A stretch of DNA of 64,000 nucleotides from Takakia lepidozioides (GCA_030704615.1 CM060731.1:22940001-23004000); one strand, 5' to 3'; shown: positions 37,926 to 50,879, counted from the first letter of the stretch. Translations and numbers: made by a program. The notes: generated from the sequence alone by a model not told the origin.

Positions 37926-38560
37926 TTACATCTTAGCTAAAGCAGGCCATGATTGTTGGCGGAGAAGAGTACCTGACATCTGAGGAGCACAACAACCTGG
38001 GGTGTTCACATGCATATGTGTCTTCTCTGCACTTTGGAGGATGCCAGGTGGTTGCAAGCCCAGCAGTGTGAACGCAGTGTCATGCATTATGCTAAGTTCC
38101 AGGGTCCCATCACCTCGCGGTGCAGCCTGAGTGTTGGGGCAGTACTTAGTGAGAAATTGCTGCATTGGCATGCACCTAATCTCAGCGGAATATTTGGCTA
38201 GGTGCAACTGAAGCTGCATCTTGATGCTTGCAATGTGCCCCTCCTTCATCGCCCGTATGGCTGCCGACCTTGATGCCACTGAAACAGAACCACAGATAGC
38301 CACATTCTCATGATTCAAACAACATGCGGTCACCACCGAGAATGTGTGGTCCTGATTCAAACAACAACAAGCTAGAGTGAATGTGTTGAGGGTTACAGCC
38401 TACCTTCCTGGTCAATGGCAGCATTGACCATCTCGACAATGCGCAGGCGCTCCTCCAGGTCAGAAGCTGCGCCTTCTTCCTTTGCATCACTTCTGTTGGG
38501 CACGTTGGGGTCCTTACTTGCAAGCGGCTTCCGCGCTGCACCCTTCTTTGGTTTGCCCAT
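37926..38560 (-). CDS. Two-exon gene for a 169-aa protein of unknown family
   Basis: Exon 1, 38560-38404, starts ATG and gives a basic N-terminus (MGKPKKGAARKPLASKDPN) then DLEERLRIVEMVNAAIDQE. The donor is G|GTAGGC. Exon 2, 38278-37926, follows in phase after a TTTCAG acceptor: AAIRAMKEGHIASIKMQLQL, then SAEIRCMPMQQFLTKYC, ending at a stop. A donor CGAG|GTGATG inside exon 2 would allow splicing to further exons, for example sequence at 37780-37620 that reads KEELMKSISKQLSLK. The Arg/Met/Phe pattern after a helix recalls the N-terminal region of borealin, but this is a weak resemblance and not a call. Nothing links it to neighbours; a LINE fragment lies downstream. Confidence 0.6.
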
Positions 38561-39043
38561 TCCACACCTTCAGCTTGGTGCTTGGAAAACAGATTCCAAG
38601 ACACCCAAGACTTTTCCTGTCCTGAAACTAAGCTAATACAGGAGAAGCAGAATTACTCTGTTAGTGTAGGAGAGAGAGACTAAGATTATCAACTTGGAAC
38701 AGCAGAAGTACTCTGCTGGTGTAGACTAGAATTTTCAACAACAGAAGTACTCTTCTGGTGTGGAAGAGAAGAAAGATTAACAGTTTCAACTTGGACAGAA
38801 GAAGACGAAAACGATGCAGGGCGGGAATCGGAGAGTAAGCTCAAACATGGACGGATGATTTCCCTCCTCTCATTATCCCATTATCATTCGCCAAGGCTCC
38901 AATCCAAAAATTCACTGGACTCTTTGTAGGCTAGTATCTTCTGTACTCTGTACAAGGTCACACAGACTCATCAGATTTAGAGATATTGAATATCGCCTTG
39001 GATTTGGACATTTATCAATTGGAAATACATATTTTCTGCACAT

Positions 39044-39256
39044 GGGCTGGTAGCTCAGCTGGCAAGTGCACAATGAGTCGCCCTGGAGGGTTCAGGGTTC
39101 GAACCCGCTGCCCTACGCGGTGTGTGGATTGTTTGTGACCGGGTGGGTCTGGTGGTGATGTTTCCCTCCTGTGTGCCTAATGGCGCAGGTATCTGAAATG
39201 GGGTTAACTTTTCCGGGCACTGAATTGTGAGCAGTTGCTCCCAGGATTCCTTTAGA
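39044..39256 (+). mobile_element. tRNA-derived SINE
   Basis: GGGCTGG-TAGCTCAGCTGG (A box, 39051-39062) is followed about 34 bases later by GGTTCGAACCC (B box, 39096-39106), the internal Pol III promoter of a tRNA. The acceptor stem does not close, so this is not a functional tRNA. A body of about 150 bases ends in CCTTTAGAAGAAAAAATAG and an A-rich tail repeated as ATTAAAA. Confidence 0.75.
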
Positions 39257-39705
39257 AGAAAAAATAGTAAAATATTAAAAATTAAAAATTAAAAATCGAA
39301 TTTAAAACAAAACCATATAAGAGCAAAGAGGAAGAAGAGGATGCGTAGGCAGCCACGTTCCATTCTTGCATCCACAGACTCCCGGATCTGTCGAGGAGGA
39401 GAGAGAGAGAGTGGGAGAGAGACGAGAGAACTATGGTAAGATTGTGAGGAGCTGCAGTCGGAGTGATTTATGGCTCTTACCTGCTGATGGCACGCATTGG
39501 CTGATTTGTAAACGCCAATGCCACTAGACTTGCTCAGACCAAATGTGTGACTGATTCGCATCCTCGAATTTTGTGTTGGTGATGTTTCGGTCCGAAGACT
39601 CCATCCGCTCGCGAGTGTGGTGTAGTTGAGAGACTCAGGCTTCAAGTTGGAATTGCTGTATTGCAAGCAACTACGTTGGTCCACTTTGAGCGCGGAGGTT
39701 GGGGC

Positions 39706-42700
39706 ATGGAAAGTGCGGGGATTCGGGGAGCAAGTGCGAGAATTTCGAACTCTGGATTGCTGGCTCGCGGAGGTGCTGTTGCGGTCGTCCGTTCTGCGAG
39801 GTTTCAGTGCTCGCTGTCTCGAATAGCTTTTGATAGCACTTGTTTGGTAATCACTTCTCGGATTGTCTCCTACAGTCATCTAGGCAAAGCACTCAAATAC
39901 TGGGCCAGGCGAAGCCCTCGCAATGTGCTATCTCTTGTGGTTGTAGCGACACTAGAAGCAGCTAAGGGCGAGGAGAAAAAGGGGAGACTATCCAAGAAAA
40001 GAAGGGAGGCTAAGGTTGTCGCTGCTGCTGTCAGCTGTCCTACCGCATTGTCTGTGCCCTCAGAATTAGAACTTGCATACAATGACAGACTTTTTTCTGC
40101 CTTGGAATTGGCCAACAATCAGCCTTCACTCGATCTCCTTAATTGGGACCATCAAGCAGAGCCAATGTCTTTGTCCTCTCGAAATGATGGCCAGGGCTCT
40201 TCAAGCCATGTTCAGTTTCCCAGGGAGCGGCAGGAGGAAAGGGCTAAAATTGACGAGGATCAGATGGCCAATTCTGCAAGCATGCCCTGTGATACTAAGC
40301 CTGGAATGAAAAGTCTGGACATTCACGCATCAGTATCTGCTGATGTGACCTCGGGCAAACCTGCCACCGAATCCAGGGGCAGGAGACGCCTAAATCTGTT
40401 AACTCGAATCGCATTACGAGAGAATTCCACAGGTTTGAGGGAAAATACCGCAACTGTGACATCTGCGGACTGTAAATCATGGGACGAAGACATATGGTCA
40501 GATAAATCGGAGGAATTGATATTAAGATACAGCACATCCCTAGACCTTGCCCCACCTGTCTGGGGAAAGTTGGAACATGGCCTCCTCTCTGCAGAGGACG
40601 AGCGCACACTTGCATATCTCATGAAGCCATTGAAAGTGAGTACTGAATTGTCTTCCGGTTTTTCTCGCTTGACTGGTCCCCATTTTAATTTCTGCTACAC
40701 CCCTCATGTGTCCTGCATTTTCTTGCTACCTCAGATGGACCATGGCCTCTAGGCTGTGGCGATACAGTTCATTGGGCACATTTTTGTGATTCTCCATCAG
40801 TGGATGTCTCTTAGAGGTCAGACTGCTAGGATTCTTCCATCAAACATAAGTGTTTCCTTCTCAGTTCTGTTAATCTCTTGCATTTGTGTAGTTCTCTCCC
40901 ATGGACTATTTTATGAGAATAGTTGCAAAACTTTGAGGCTCTTTATATTTGTCAGTCTCACTGCAATTGTCCGTTCTTAGATCTGTGGAGTGCACCCGCA
41001 TGAGAAGGCATGTGTCTTAACTGCTATTTGCTCAATGTCACTACGAAAAGTCTGTTTTTCTGCAGCTGTTATAAAGTTTCTTTCTTTCTTTCTTTATTTG
41101 AAGAGCAGATTGTGACTGCTGCAGCGCTTGAAAAAGTTGCAAGAAGTTTTGAAGGATGAAATTGGTAGAGAACCAAAGCATGAAGAGTGGGCAATTGCTG
41201 CCAAGATGGCCTTGTCCACATTTCGTCGCCAAGTTTTGTTGAGTACTGCTGCTAGGAACAAGCTTATAGAGGTATGGTGTCACCTTCACCCATTTTTCTT
41301 CTGTAAGCAACTTGCATCCAGATATGGAGCACTGTAGAATGTTCAAAGTGTGCTCGTCAGAGGGACAAAGACTACTCTTGTAATGACAAATTTGTGATTC
41401 TTTATAGAAGTCAAATCAGCTCCTTCCATTATTTCTCTAAAATGCCATCCACAGCCTGCTGATTTCATTGGAAACATTCTCTGTCCTTTGCAGCACAATT
41501 TACGATTGGTGCTTTCGCAAGCATACAAGTACTACAAGGACAACATGAGTTTGTCTGTCTTTGATCTGTGCCAAGAAGGGGTTATGGGCCTTATTCAGGG
41601 TGTGGACAAGTTTGATCCCAAAAAAGGGTTCCGACTTTCAACGTATGCCATTTATTGGATTCGTAATTCCATGCTGCGCGCTCAGACAAGGTCGGGGCAT
41701 TTGCTGCGGGCACCATTTAACATAGCTACTGTAGGTCTCCCTCTCTTTTTCCCAACTTTTAGAGGCCTGTAACACACTTGAGGCTTCCTTCATTCTCTGT
41801 TGTTGAGCTTTAAGTCTTCATATTGTCTACTGCAGCATAAACGGAAAATAAAGAGTACGCACTTGGACCTACGGATGGAGAATGAGAAGCTCCCAACGCA
41901 TAACGAGGTTATGCAGCGATTGGGGCTAAGTGCGGAGCGATACCGCAACATTCTGCGGACGTGCATGCGGGTGGGCTCTTTGAATGCTCGCGGCAAGGTA
42001 ACAGGAGAGGAGCACATTGAAAATTTGATGGACACAGACAATGAAGGCCCCAGGCTTCGGGAGGCCAGTGGGGATGCTATGCTCCGATGTGGAATCGATG
42101 ATGTGGTGGGTGGCCCTTCTCCTTCTCCCAACGTTTTCTTTTTCCACCATGTAAACATGCTTCAAGCACAAAACTTGGTAGACCAAAAAAGCCAAGAGAT
42201 GTTGCCAGGGTCAGCAACCAGAGCAGCCTTTGAATGTGCAGTCAAACAACAGGAGCTGACAACCTTGAAAGAAGAGCCAGCCACAGTAAAGAGACAGAAG
42301 AGGCAAAATTTCAAAGCGCCAGGACCTGATCAGAAAAGCCCAACAAAGGCAAGCCCAGCAAGTGACAAACAACAGCATAGGCACTGAACAGTATCCGTGC
42401 AACCTGAGGAAGAGGTTGCATCACAGAAGTCTCATCTAGTAAAAGACAAAGCAAAGTTTGCCTGTGCTTGAAAAGCAACAGATCAAGCTTGTCCAGGACC
42501 AGGTGTGTCCCCTTTCTGTTCCCCAGGAAGGTGACAACATAGATAGCATTGAACATGGGTGCCTTTCTTGAGAGTGGCCAAGGACTATTCTAGTCCACAG
42601 AGAAGCCTGAAGTTAAGCAGGCAGTGTCCAGAATCCCCTTCAAAGTGAGTAAGGCCACAACTGTGTCATCCACCAAGTGTGTCTGTTGCAGTTTTCTTTA

Positions 42701-43499
42701 GGACATGGGGGCTTTCAGGCCTTTCACCTAGAAAGTAGCTGATGACTAATCAGGAAAGAAAGAAAGAAAGAAAGGGCGGCAAAGGACGGCAGACCGAAAG
42801 AACTTGGAGAGGTTAGACATGTGCCCATCGACAGCCCGCTTTCAGCAGAATCCTCACCTGTCACCAGAAGTTGTGTGCCTTTCCTCTTGGCTCCAATACC
42901 TTGCTCATCAAAGGCTTGCCGTAGTAACAAGGGCTTTGGAACTCCCAGATGCCCAATGTAGCGCTAAGTTGTTCAGAATGTTTTCTTTCCCTGTAACATG
43001 TGTGCTTTTCCCAGCTTCATGATTTTGATGGGTTGTCAACACGCCTCAAACGCTACTCACCCACTGATTAGTGCCATCTTGGGTTGGACTATATTGAAGG
43101 GCTTCCCATATTTCTGACTTCTGAATATAAAATGTCTAACAACCTTGGCTGGTGATGGCACATGCCATACCAAATATTATTTGGGGTTTGTAAATCAAGC
43201 ATTGGGACCTTTCAATGCCATTTATCTGTAAAAGCCGAGTTGCGTTGCTCATTCTGAAAGCAAATCAAAGCTAATCTTTATGAAGTCCTGGATAAATACA
43301 GCTGGATTCTCTCAAGCCAAAGGAGAGCCTGGTCCTGAGGCAGAGGTTTGGGCTGGATGGGAAGGGAGAACGTTCGCTTGGGGAGGTTGGCCGCAATCTC
43401 AATCTATCCAGAGAAATGGTGCGCAAATACGAGATGAGGGCACTTTTGAAGATGAAGCACCCAATGCGCTTGGAATATCTGCGCAGCTATATTGTTTAA
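39706..43499 (+). CDS. SIG: Plastid RNA polymerase sigma-70 factor
   Basis: Five exons join in phase: 39706-40635, 41125-41271, 41494-41730, 41836-42105 and 43302-43499, giving 593 residues. Exon 1 holds a Ser/Arg/Ala-rich N-terminus that fits a plastid transit peptide and a long variable region. Exon 2 covers region 1.2 ([17 protein letters not shown]). Exon 3 is region 2 ([38 protein letters not shown]), which binds the polymerase and the -10 element. Exon 4 is region 3. The last exon is region 4 ([39 protein letters not shown]), with the helix-turn-helix for the -35 element. Sigma factors direct the bacterial-type plastid polymerase. The ATG at 39706 was chosen because the upstream extension begins only with TTG. 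I cannot say which SIG subclass it is. Confidence 0.93.
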
Positions 43500-44462
43500 C
43501 CATGGCCAAACAATAATGTCCAAACGGATTCTCAGAGGTGTAGCCTTTTGGTTGATTGTAGATGCCAAACTTGTACACTCCTCAATAGACCTCTTTGTTG
43601 TCCCCTCCATTGTAGACGGAAGGACAAATTAATCCACATGCTATATGGGCATGTATAGGTGATGCAACCAAATCTATTATTGCTTCACCTTGGTGCCAAT
43701 ATCAGCTTTCTTTGAAGTGCTGAACAATGCATCTTTGAGTTTTGTTTGTATCTAAGTGTGCTATTTTGTTTTGCTAGGCTTCCTCTCTAACCTATATGCT
43801 AACTTCCCCTGCAGGTAGCATGTTCACTCAACGGGCCATGATAAAATCTTAAAAGACTGGGTGTATGATATAGTCATTGACTTGTTGGCTGCCACAGAAC
43901 TGACTTATGTGGTCCTTGGATTCTCACTGACAGAATTGTGGATTCTTGTGGAAGAAAATGAGAGAACATTTGCCTATACCTTCAATATGGGATTGCCATG
44001 TCGGTGAATAACTTCCGCTCAGCTTGTAATTGCAACCATGAAGGTATATTGAGTTTTGTCCTGCTACTCATATCTATTTGTCTGCTCTGATCTCTCTCTC
44101 ATCTATTGATCTGACCTAGACAAAACCACTTGAACAATCAGGATACATTAAGAGTTATTTGAACACATATTCAATGTGTTCACTGTCATCTATTGCTCTG
44201 ATCTACTTTGACTCTCTTAGATGCTACAAGCATTCTGATTCAGGTCCTTAAGGAAACACACAGGCTGTGAGCATAAACCTTGCGATCACGTGAGCCATTA
44301 CTTTGGGCGGGCAAGTAAACTAGAGAATTCAAACTCTATCCTACCTGTAACTAATTAGCTAATAAATGGTAACTTCAAGTTAAGTGGGTTCACTGTTGTT
44401 CTGCATAAAATCCAAAGCTCCCACTCAGAAGTACAGTGAACAATCTCCATCAGTACTCCCAC
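43500..44462. other. Intergenic, no gene seen
   Basis: The 3' flank of the sigma factor gene. Only short ORFs without recognisable domains are present. Confidence 0.6.
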
Positions 44463-44636
44463 TTAGTGTTTACCCGTGTCAATACTCTCCATGCCATATG
44501 TGTGGAACTCGCCACGGCTGAGAGCTTTTGTGAAGATCATAGCTACTTGATCATTCGCGCCGATGTACTGAATGTTGGTCTCCCATTGGCTCTGATGCTC
44601 TCGAATAATGTAGTATGCCCATCCACGTGTTTGGTC
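44463..44636 (-). mobile_element. Ty1/copia RNase H C-terminal remnant
   Basis: The minus strand reads YYIIREHQSQWETNIQYIGA and then DQVAMIFTKALSRGEFHTYG, the end of a copia polyprotein (pattern ..IRE....I...Y....DQ.AD.FTK.L....F). It is cut at 44636/44637, where CAGTGTTGG starts. Confidence 0.7.
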
Positions 44637-45260
44637 CAGTGTTGGTCTGGTATCAACATTTTTCGATACCAGGCTGGTCCTGGTAAGTGGGTGGCTCTCA
44701 AAATGACATACCAGGGAAACATTGGTACCAGGGATACTTTTCAAGTTAGATACCAGTCTGGTAAGGATATTGAGAAATTTTTAATCACTTAAGCAATGGT
44801 ATCAATACAAATGTGCTCAAGTACTACCAGCTGGTATACATACTGGGATCTGGTATCAAACGAGCCTTCAATTGACTTTAAAAACACTTGATGAGTGCAT
44901 CATACATGAACAGCAGAACTGCACATGGAAAATGATCTCATTGCCACCGACTACAAACTTCATATCATACTTTATTGCGAATCAATGTTGCATGCACTTT
45001 TGCTCTAAAGGCCCAATTTGTGGGCTCAAAATTTTCCATGCATGAACAATTTGGTTTGAGACACCCCAAGTGGACCTGAGACCTGCCAGTGTCCCCTTGA
45101 GACTCGCCCAACAATCCACTGACCCTAAGCTGCGAAGTGGCTGCCATAACACTCTCTCCTGCAACGAGTATCAATACTAAACCCTAGCCGCCAACACCAG
45201 ACTTGGTATGGTATTCGCTAACCCTACACTAAGCCAAGCAATGGTATCGCCATGGGTATG
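44637..45260. repeat. CAGTGTTGG-terminated repeat rich in CTGGTATC words
   Basis: The sequence begins CAGTGTTGGTCTGGTATC directly after the copia remnant, like the hAT-like termini at 23911 and 30294, and carries many CTGGTATC/GATACCAG words. A right end with a matching octamer was not identified. Confidence 0.45.
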
Positions 45261-45544
45261 TAGAATTTAGGTCTTGATACGCTTGTACTCAACCGTTCTC
45301 AATGTCTTTTTTCGTCCAACGATTACGGCATTGTCTCGTAGGTCAGTCGTCGAACGTCGCTCGTCATGGGGAACGATATCTGACGTCAGTAGGGTTTAAG
45401 CTGCCAAGAATCTCGTCACTGTGTTGGATCGGTTGCCCGTTTTCTGGATCAGTGTGGGTGTCTAGGGTTGTAAGTCTGATTTGAAGCTGTTTCTGGGCCA
45501 TCAATTTGCTCTTGGTTTCGGATTTTGGTTTGGTGATTGCACCC

Positions 45545-48500
45545 ATGTTGCCGATAGTAAGGCATGGGGCATGGGGGCACAAGCTGCGGCATCTACCGTT
45601 TCTGAGCCCCTTCGCTCTCATGGCTTCCATGAGAGAAGCGCATACACAAGTACCGGAGGCGTCACTCTCGTCTCTTTCTTCATCTGCGGCTGAAGGGGCC
45701 GAAGCAGGTGTAGAGGGGGATGATACCAAGGACAAAGGGATTCTATGGAGGCTTATCAAGACAGGCTTGTTTTTGTCTTGTACGGCTGCCGTTGGTGGTG
45801 CAGCTTATGTGTCTTATGGTGAGATTCCAGCTCCTCTCTCAATTGTTTTGCATACGGGCGTAGTCACGTTCATTGTAAGTCTGTCTCGTGTTGTCGCTCA
45901 AGCACATATCATGTTCAGATTATCACCTTCTCAGGGTTGCAAGGTTTCTCTGTTGCCCCTGTCGAATTCTTGCTTTTATGTACGTCTCCTATGAAGTAAT
46001 GATTGAACTTCCTTTTCCTGTTGTCCCTAGTTCATTCCCTGTGCATCGCCGCTCCTCTCAGTACCCTGTATTTTGCATCCAGCAGTAGCAACTGGAACCT
46101 TTTATCTCACTCAATTGCACTCCTTCCGTTTTTTTGGTGTGCGTGTGAGTACCTCTGACTTTTACAAGTATTAGTGCTTCGCAGTTTCGCTGTTAGAATC
46201 CTACCTCATGTACGTTCATTTTGTTTTCTATTTAGTCATGCTTTTGTCCTACAGGTGGTCTCCTTTCCTCTCATTGCCGAGCCTTTGATCAGCTCTGTGT
46301 TCTGATTTGTGTTGACATTGTATTCTCTTGGTATCTATCTATACATTTTTCTGTTTTAGTGAGGCATTAGGGTACTCCCGTTTTCACTTTTACAGGCTTG
46401 GTTGTGTTGCCTCTGCTCTCTTTAGGTTTAGGTTTAGGTTTAGGTTTAGGTCTATGATTGGGTTCTAAGATTGTAGCCATATGATGAAGAAAGCATGACT
46501 GAAGGGTGATTTTGAATGGCTGTGACTGCAGCATTTGATACTGAACAAATTGACAGTGAGGTAGCCACTTTGAGGTCTTCAGCCAACCTCTCAAATTCAG
46601 AAGACATGAACCTGCTGGATGTAAGTTCGAGATAATTTCCCTTCACTGTGTTCTGACCTCGGGTTGTCTCTGTCCAGATCATTCCTTGATTGCGAGAGGG
46701 TAACACCATAGATTTCACCATCTTCTCCCATATTGATATGCATTTTGGATGACCAGATGCTGACTCAAGAGCTTTGGCTTGCATTACTTTGTTGCTTTCC
46801 GTACAAGACTATAGCTACTTACTCTGTACTCCCGTGCGCTCAGTACCAGTTGCTGAATGGCATCTTCAACTTCTCAGAGGGAAGGCTGGCATAAAACCTT
46901 ATTGCTCACTGGCATTAATTTGCCTGAACAGGAGGTGTAATTGACACAGTTGGCTTCACCTTCATGATGGTGGCATATGCTACCAATGAAGTGAAGGATG
47001 GGGCATCTTGGAAATCTTCCCTACATATTTGTTTCCACCTTTTACCCACTTGTCCGGAGCTTGGCACTTGACTCTCTTTCTTATAGATCATGGTCTTTTT
47101 GTCTTTAGAGTTGAAGTATAAATGAAATTTCTCCATTGTGGCTTTTTGGGAACATTCACACTGGATTTGTTTCGCCAACAGTCAGGAAGATGATGTCTGT
47201 TTGTTCTGAGGTAGCTAGAAAAGTGGGGGTGCAGAGGATGCGCAGGGCAATGTACACAGCAACTGTTGCCGGTGTGTTCCTGTTTTCCCTCTCTCTAAGT
47301 TTGAAAAATACATGTAGTGTTCTCATGGATTGTGTGTGGCAAAGGAGGTTTATAATATCACTGGTGGTGATCTGTTTCCACTACCATATGTTTCCTCAAT
47401 TTGCACAAGTTGACAATAGAAAGGCAGACGTTTGGTGTCTCTATGGTGTATTTCTGTCGCTTGAGATCCGATCCAGCTGAAGGACCAGACAGGATACTTC
47501 GCATTTTAGATACATGCGTGCATAGATAAAGTTTCAAGCACAGCCAGATGGGGTTTCTAAATCAACTCCTCTCCCATCTCTTCTGTGTTCTTATGTTTTT
47601 GAACAGAATGTGCAAGTCTCACTGTTCCTAGTTGCAGGCGCACAGAGTATGACCTTGGAGTGTGGGTTCCATTGGAGAGTGACAGTTGTCTGTGGGGGTT
47701 GTGTGGACGGGCAGCTGCTGTCAATGCGGCAGAAATGTACTTGGACACACGGAAAGCAGTGGAAGAGCAAATTCATGTGAGTAGGTCACCTTGGTACAGG
47801 CTGGGGTGGGGAGGATGGGGGGGAGAGACAGGTAGTGGTAGAAAACCTGTCCTACTTGGAGAAGTCAGCAGGACAGACCCAGGAGACGGTGAGTTATCCC
47901 ATGTTCAAGGTTAAGCTGTAGGTGTCCTTCACCGCTCTTTATGAGGTCTGCTGAACGGTATCTGGGGCAGGTGGGCTGCCCAGACATATTCCACATTTTT
48001 CCTCTCGAAGCTTATATAGATTGTCTTTCCAAGGCTACTGGCCAGTGTTTCCATACAGCCATTAAGAGATTAAAGATTATGTTTGGTTTTTCTTGGCTAT
48101 GTGAACTAACATTTGATCATTTTCCACCAATGAGGTGTGACAAGGAGACAGTTGAATATACTAAGCATGTACAATTGGGGTTTGGAGCAGGGTTTTGCAG
48201 CTCCATCGTCAAGCAAGCTCCTGCCAGATTTGCCTGCCCATGAACAAAATATTTTCACACTTGTGTTGGACCTCAATGAAACTCTTGTTTATTCTGACTG
48301 GAAGGTTGTGACTCGACTGCATTTGGAATTTATGATTCTGGTATTCAGTAAGTGAATTTGAGAATGAGTATTCTTTGGTTTGGTTGCTTAGAAATTTATG
48401 AAAGGTGAACATTCGGAGCCTAAATCGTCAGTACGGATGTGTGAACCCTACAGAGGGACAGAGGTTGGCGCACTTTTAAGCGGCCTGGGGTGGACGCTTT

Positions 48501-50032
48501 TCTAGAGCAGCTGGCTCAGTACTATGAGTTGATCATCTACTCTGATCAGCTCAGCTTTGTAAGCTCTTCCTCCCTACCTTCCCAAGGTTCACCACTACAT
48601 GAGTCTACAATTGCTATTGGCACTTTCTGATATGCTTTATAAGATTGGAGCATTAAAATAATTGCGATTCCTTCTCCATCTACCAGTGTATCTCATGTGG
48701 GCTTTTGTTAAGCCAGATTGCCGGGGGATGTTGGCAATTGATGGTGGTCTGGCTGTGTTGGATGACAGTATGTGGAACCTGTACTGGAGAAGCTAGATCA
48801 GAAGGGCTGTATCAGATATCGGCTGTCACGTGATGCAACACAATATATTCATGGCCAACATTTCCGCGTAAGTTACTTACAGGATTTCTGACACTTTTAC
48901 TTGCATGTTAGGCACAAGTGGGAGAGGGGAGAAGCCTTTTGACCCTTCATTGTCTATAGTACTCATCAGCCTTTTGGCTGTTCATTGTCTATTGTACTCA
49001 TCAGTCATAGCCTTGTGGCAACATTTGTTGAAACGTTGGTTTATTGAGTTGCTAGGAGAGTGGGTCAGACTGACAGAAGGAATGGATGCTGGAATTATGT
49101 ACAGGATTTGACAAAGCTAAACAGGGATCCATCTCGGATCATCTACTTGAGTGGGCATGCGGTGGAGTCAAGTTTGCAGCCTGAGAATGCATTACCCATC
49201 AAGCCTTGGAAGCTCGAAAATGACGACACGGGCCTTTTAGACCTCTTGCCCTTCCTTGAATGTATGTGCACCACTACCACTTATATTGGTGATCCTTGTG
49301 CTGGCAGCTTGGGAGACTCACAATTCATTTTTAATTGAAGGCTTTGAAAGCTTATTTATTGTATATATGCATCTGTGTGCCTGTTGCAGTTGTGGCTCGG
49401 CAGCGACCAGCAGATATACGCCCAGTGCTTGCTTCATATGAAGGGTTGGATATACCCACAGAATTTCGGGAGCGAACCAAAGGGTATCAAAGGTAAACTA
49501 AATTGCGTGTTCCTCGTAATTCTGTCTATCGAGAAGTATTTAGGAGATGAAAGGGAATCGTCACATAGATTTATTTAGCGTTTGACCTTGTGGCCCGTCC
49601 ATGTTTAGGTCTCAATAAATTAAGCACATTTAAGGAAATTGCCTCAGAACCCTGACCAAAGGAAGATGTCAACTCGAGACATTATGTTGATAATCTAAAG
49701 AGGTGCATGCATACACATCTGCAAGGTGATGTCAATGTAGACCAACAGTCACTGTAATGCATATACAGTTCCTTTGCTCATAAAAAAAGTCCCAGGTTAA
49801 TGCATCATACAGTGCACTTGATGTCCACAATGTATCCAATGTGTTTTCTGAAGCTGATGGGTAAGCTGAGGATCCAGGCCTCCTTAATAACTCATGCCCA
49901 GTGACAAAGAAAGACACCTGAGAAGACTTGTTATTGTGATCTGTGATTGGTGATTGTAGACGTATGCAAGAGCGCAAACAACAGCAAAGTCGGCTCTGGA
50001 GGGGACCAGCCATCAGTCCGCCAAGCTCCTAG
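45545..50032 (+). CDS. TIM50: Mitochondrial import translocase subunit TIM50
   Basis: Eight exons join in phase: 45545-45818, 47733-47776, 48191-48304, 48454-48558, 48769-48867, 49105-49261, 49390-49492 and 49960-50032, giving 322 residues. The N-terminus is basic and hydroxylated as in mitochondrial presequences, followed by an acidic linker and one membrane segment at about 70-90 (LIKTGLFLSCTAAVGGAAYV). The intermembrane-space NLI/FCP-like domain follows: LVLDLNETLVYSDW, RGWRTFKRPGVDAFLEQLAQ, YELIIYSDQLSFYVEPVLEK, RLSRDATQYIHGQHFRDLTK, PIKPWKLENDD and RQRPADIRPVLASYEGLDIP, ending in a basic tail. TIM50 is the presequence receptor of the TIM23 complex. LDLNET lacks the second Asp of the phosphatase DxDxT motif, as in other TIM50 proteins. 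The start at 45545 rather than an upstream TTG gives a plausible presequence. Confidence 0.94.
46421..46450 (+). repeat. Five TTTAGG repeats in a TIM50 intron
   Basis: Five perfect TTTAGG hexamers occur inside TIM50 intron 1. The unit lacks one G of the usual plant telomere repeat TTTAGGG. It is a short interstitial microsatellite. Confidence 0.8.
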
Positions 50033-50635
50033 TAGTGGGCACTTGTCCTGGTCAATTGGATATTTTGTAACATGAAATAGCAGGTTGCGCTCCTATGAGA
50101 TATGCCACAGGTTATGGACAAGAAAGGGGTTCAAGTTGAATTCGTGTCCCCAAAAGGCTGGACCAGATTCATATTCAACCTGTTATGCAGCCTTTCAAAA
50201 CCCTCTCCACCAACCATGTTTCCCCTTCATGCCTTATTGAAGTGTTTTTGGCAGCTTGGTTTAGGATACAGTGTAACGAAGTAGTCTGGATATTTCTGGA
50301 GGTGGAGTGCGAAGGCTAGTGTGAATTGATGGGAAAGGCTAACCGCGAAGGTGAGAATAGTAGAGATGTTCAGGATTAGTGGCCAAACACATTGTAGTGT
50401 CTTGCAGTAGTTCATAAAATGTTGTTGCTGATTGAAGAGCACATTTTTTGTCCTACATACGCACCTGACAATGTGGTATGCTGGTGGCCTCATTACTGCG
50501 CTGCCAAGGGCTCCTAGCTTAAAGGTTGTGACGAGGATTGTGGAGGTATCTGAGAAAAAGCAAGGATTATTAGATTTAGTTTTCAAGTCAGCCAGGCATG
50601 GGCCTTCCCCATGTTGATCAATAACAAGGACCATG

Positions 50636-50810
50636 ACTGGTGAAGGCCTTGGAAGGACATGGCTGTGTAGAAGAGATCTGGAAAGCTTGAACTGATTGTT
50701 TATATGAAGGTGAGTCCCACTAAGGGAGTGAGCCCCTTACTAAGGTAGTGTCAGTTCCCTATTGTTCTGCCCATAGTGGCTATGACACAATGTCTTATGA
50801 GTACATTCTC
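50636..50810 (+). mobile_element. LINE 3' end, truncated
   Basis: GAGATCTGGAAAGCTTGAAC, ACTAAGGTAGTGTCAGTTCC, ATAGTGGCTATGACACAATG and the terminal TGTCTTATGAGTAC match the tail of the LINE family at 13700-15365. It abuts the copia element that follows. Confidence 0.65.
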
Positions 50811-50879
50811 TCAGAGCATGTCTCCAATTCCATGTGCTTGGTGGATCTTTGGAATTGTGGATGAACGGGGCCACCCCAG

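Noticed and set aside
46421-46450. Telomere remnant or fusion site
   Set aside because: Only five units, of TTTAGG and not TTTAGGG, inside an intron; better called a microsatellite.
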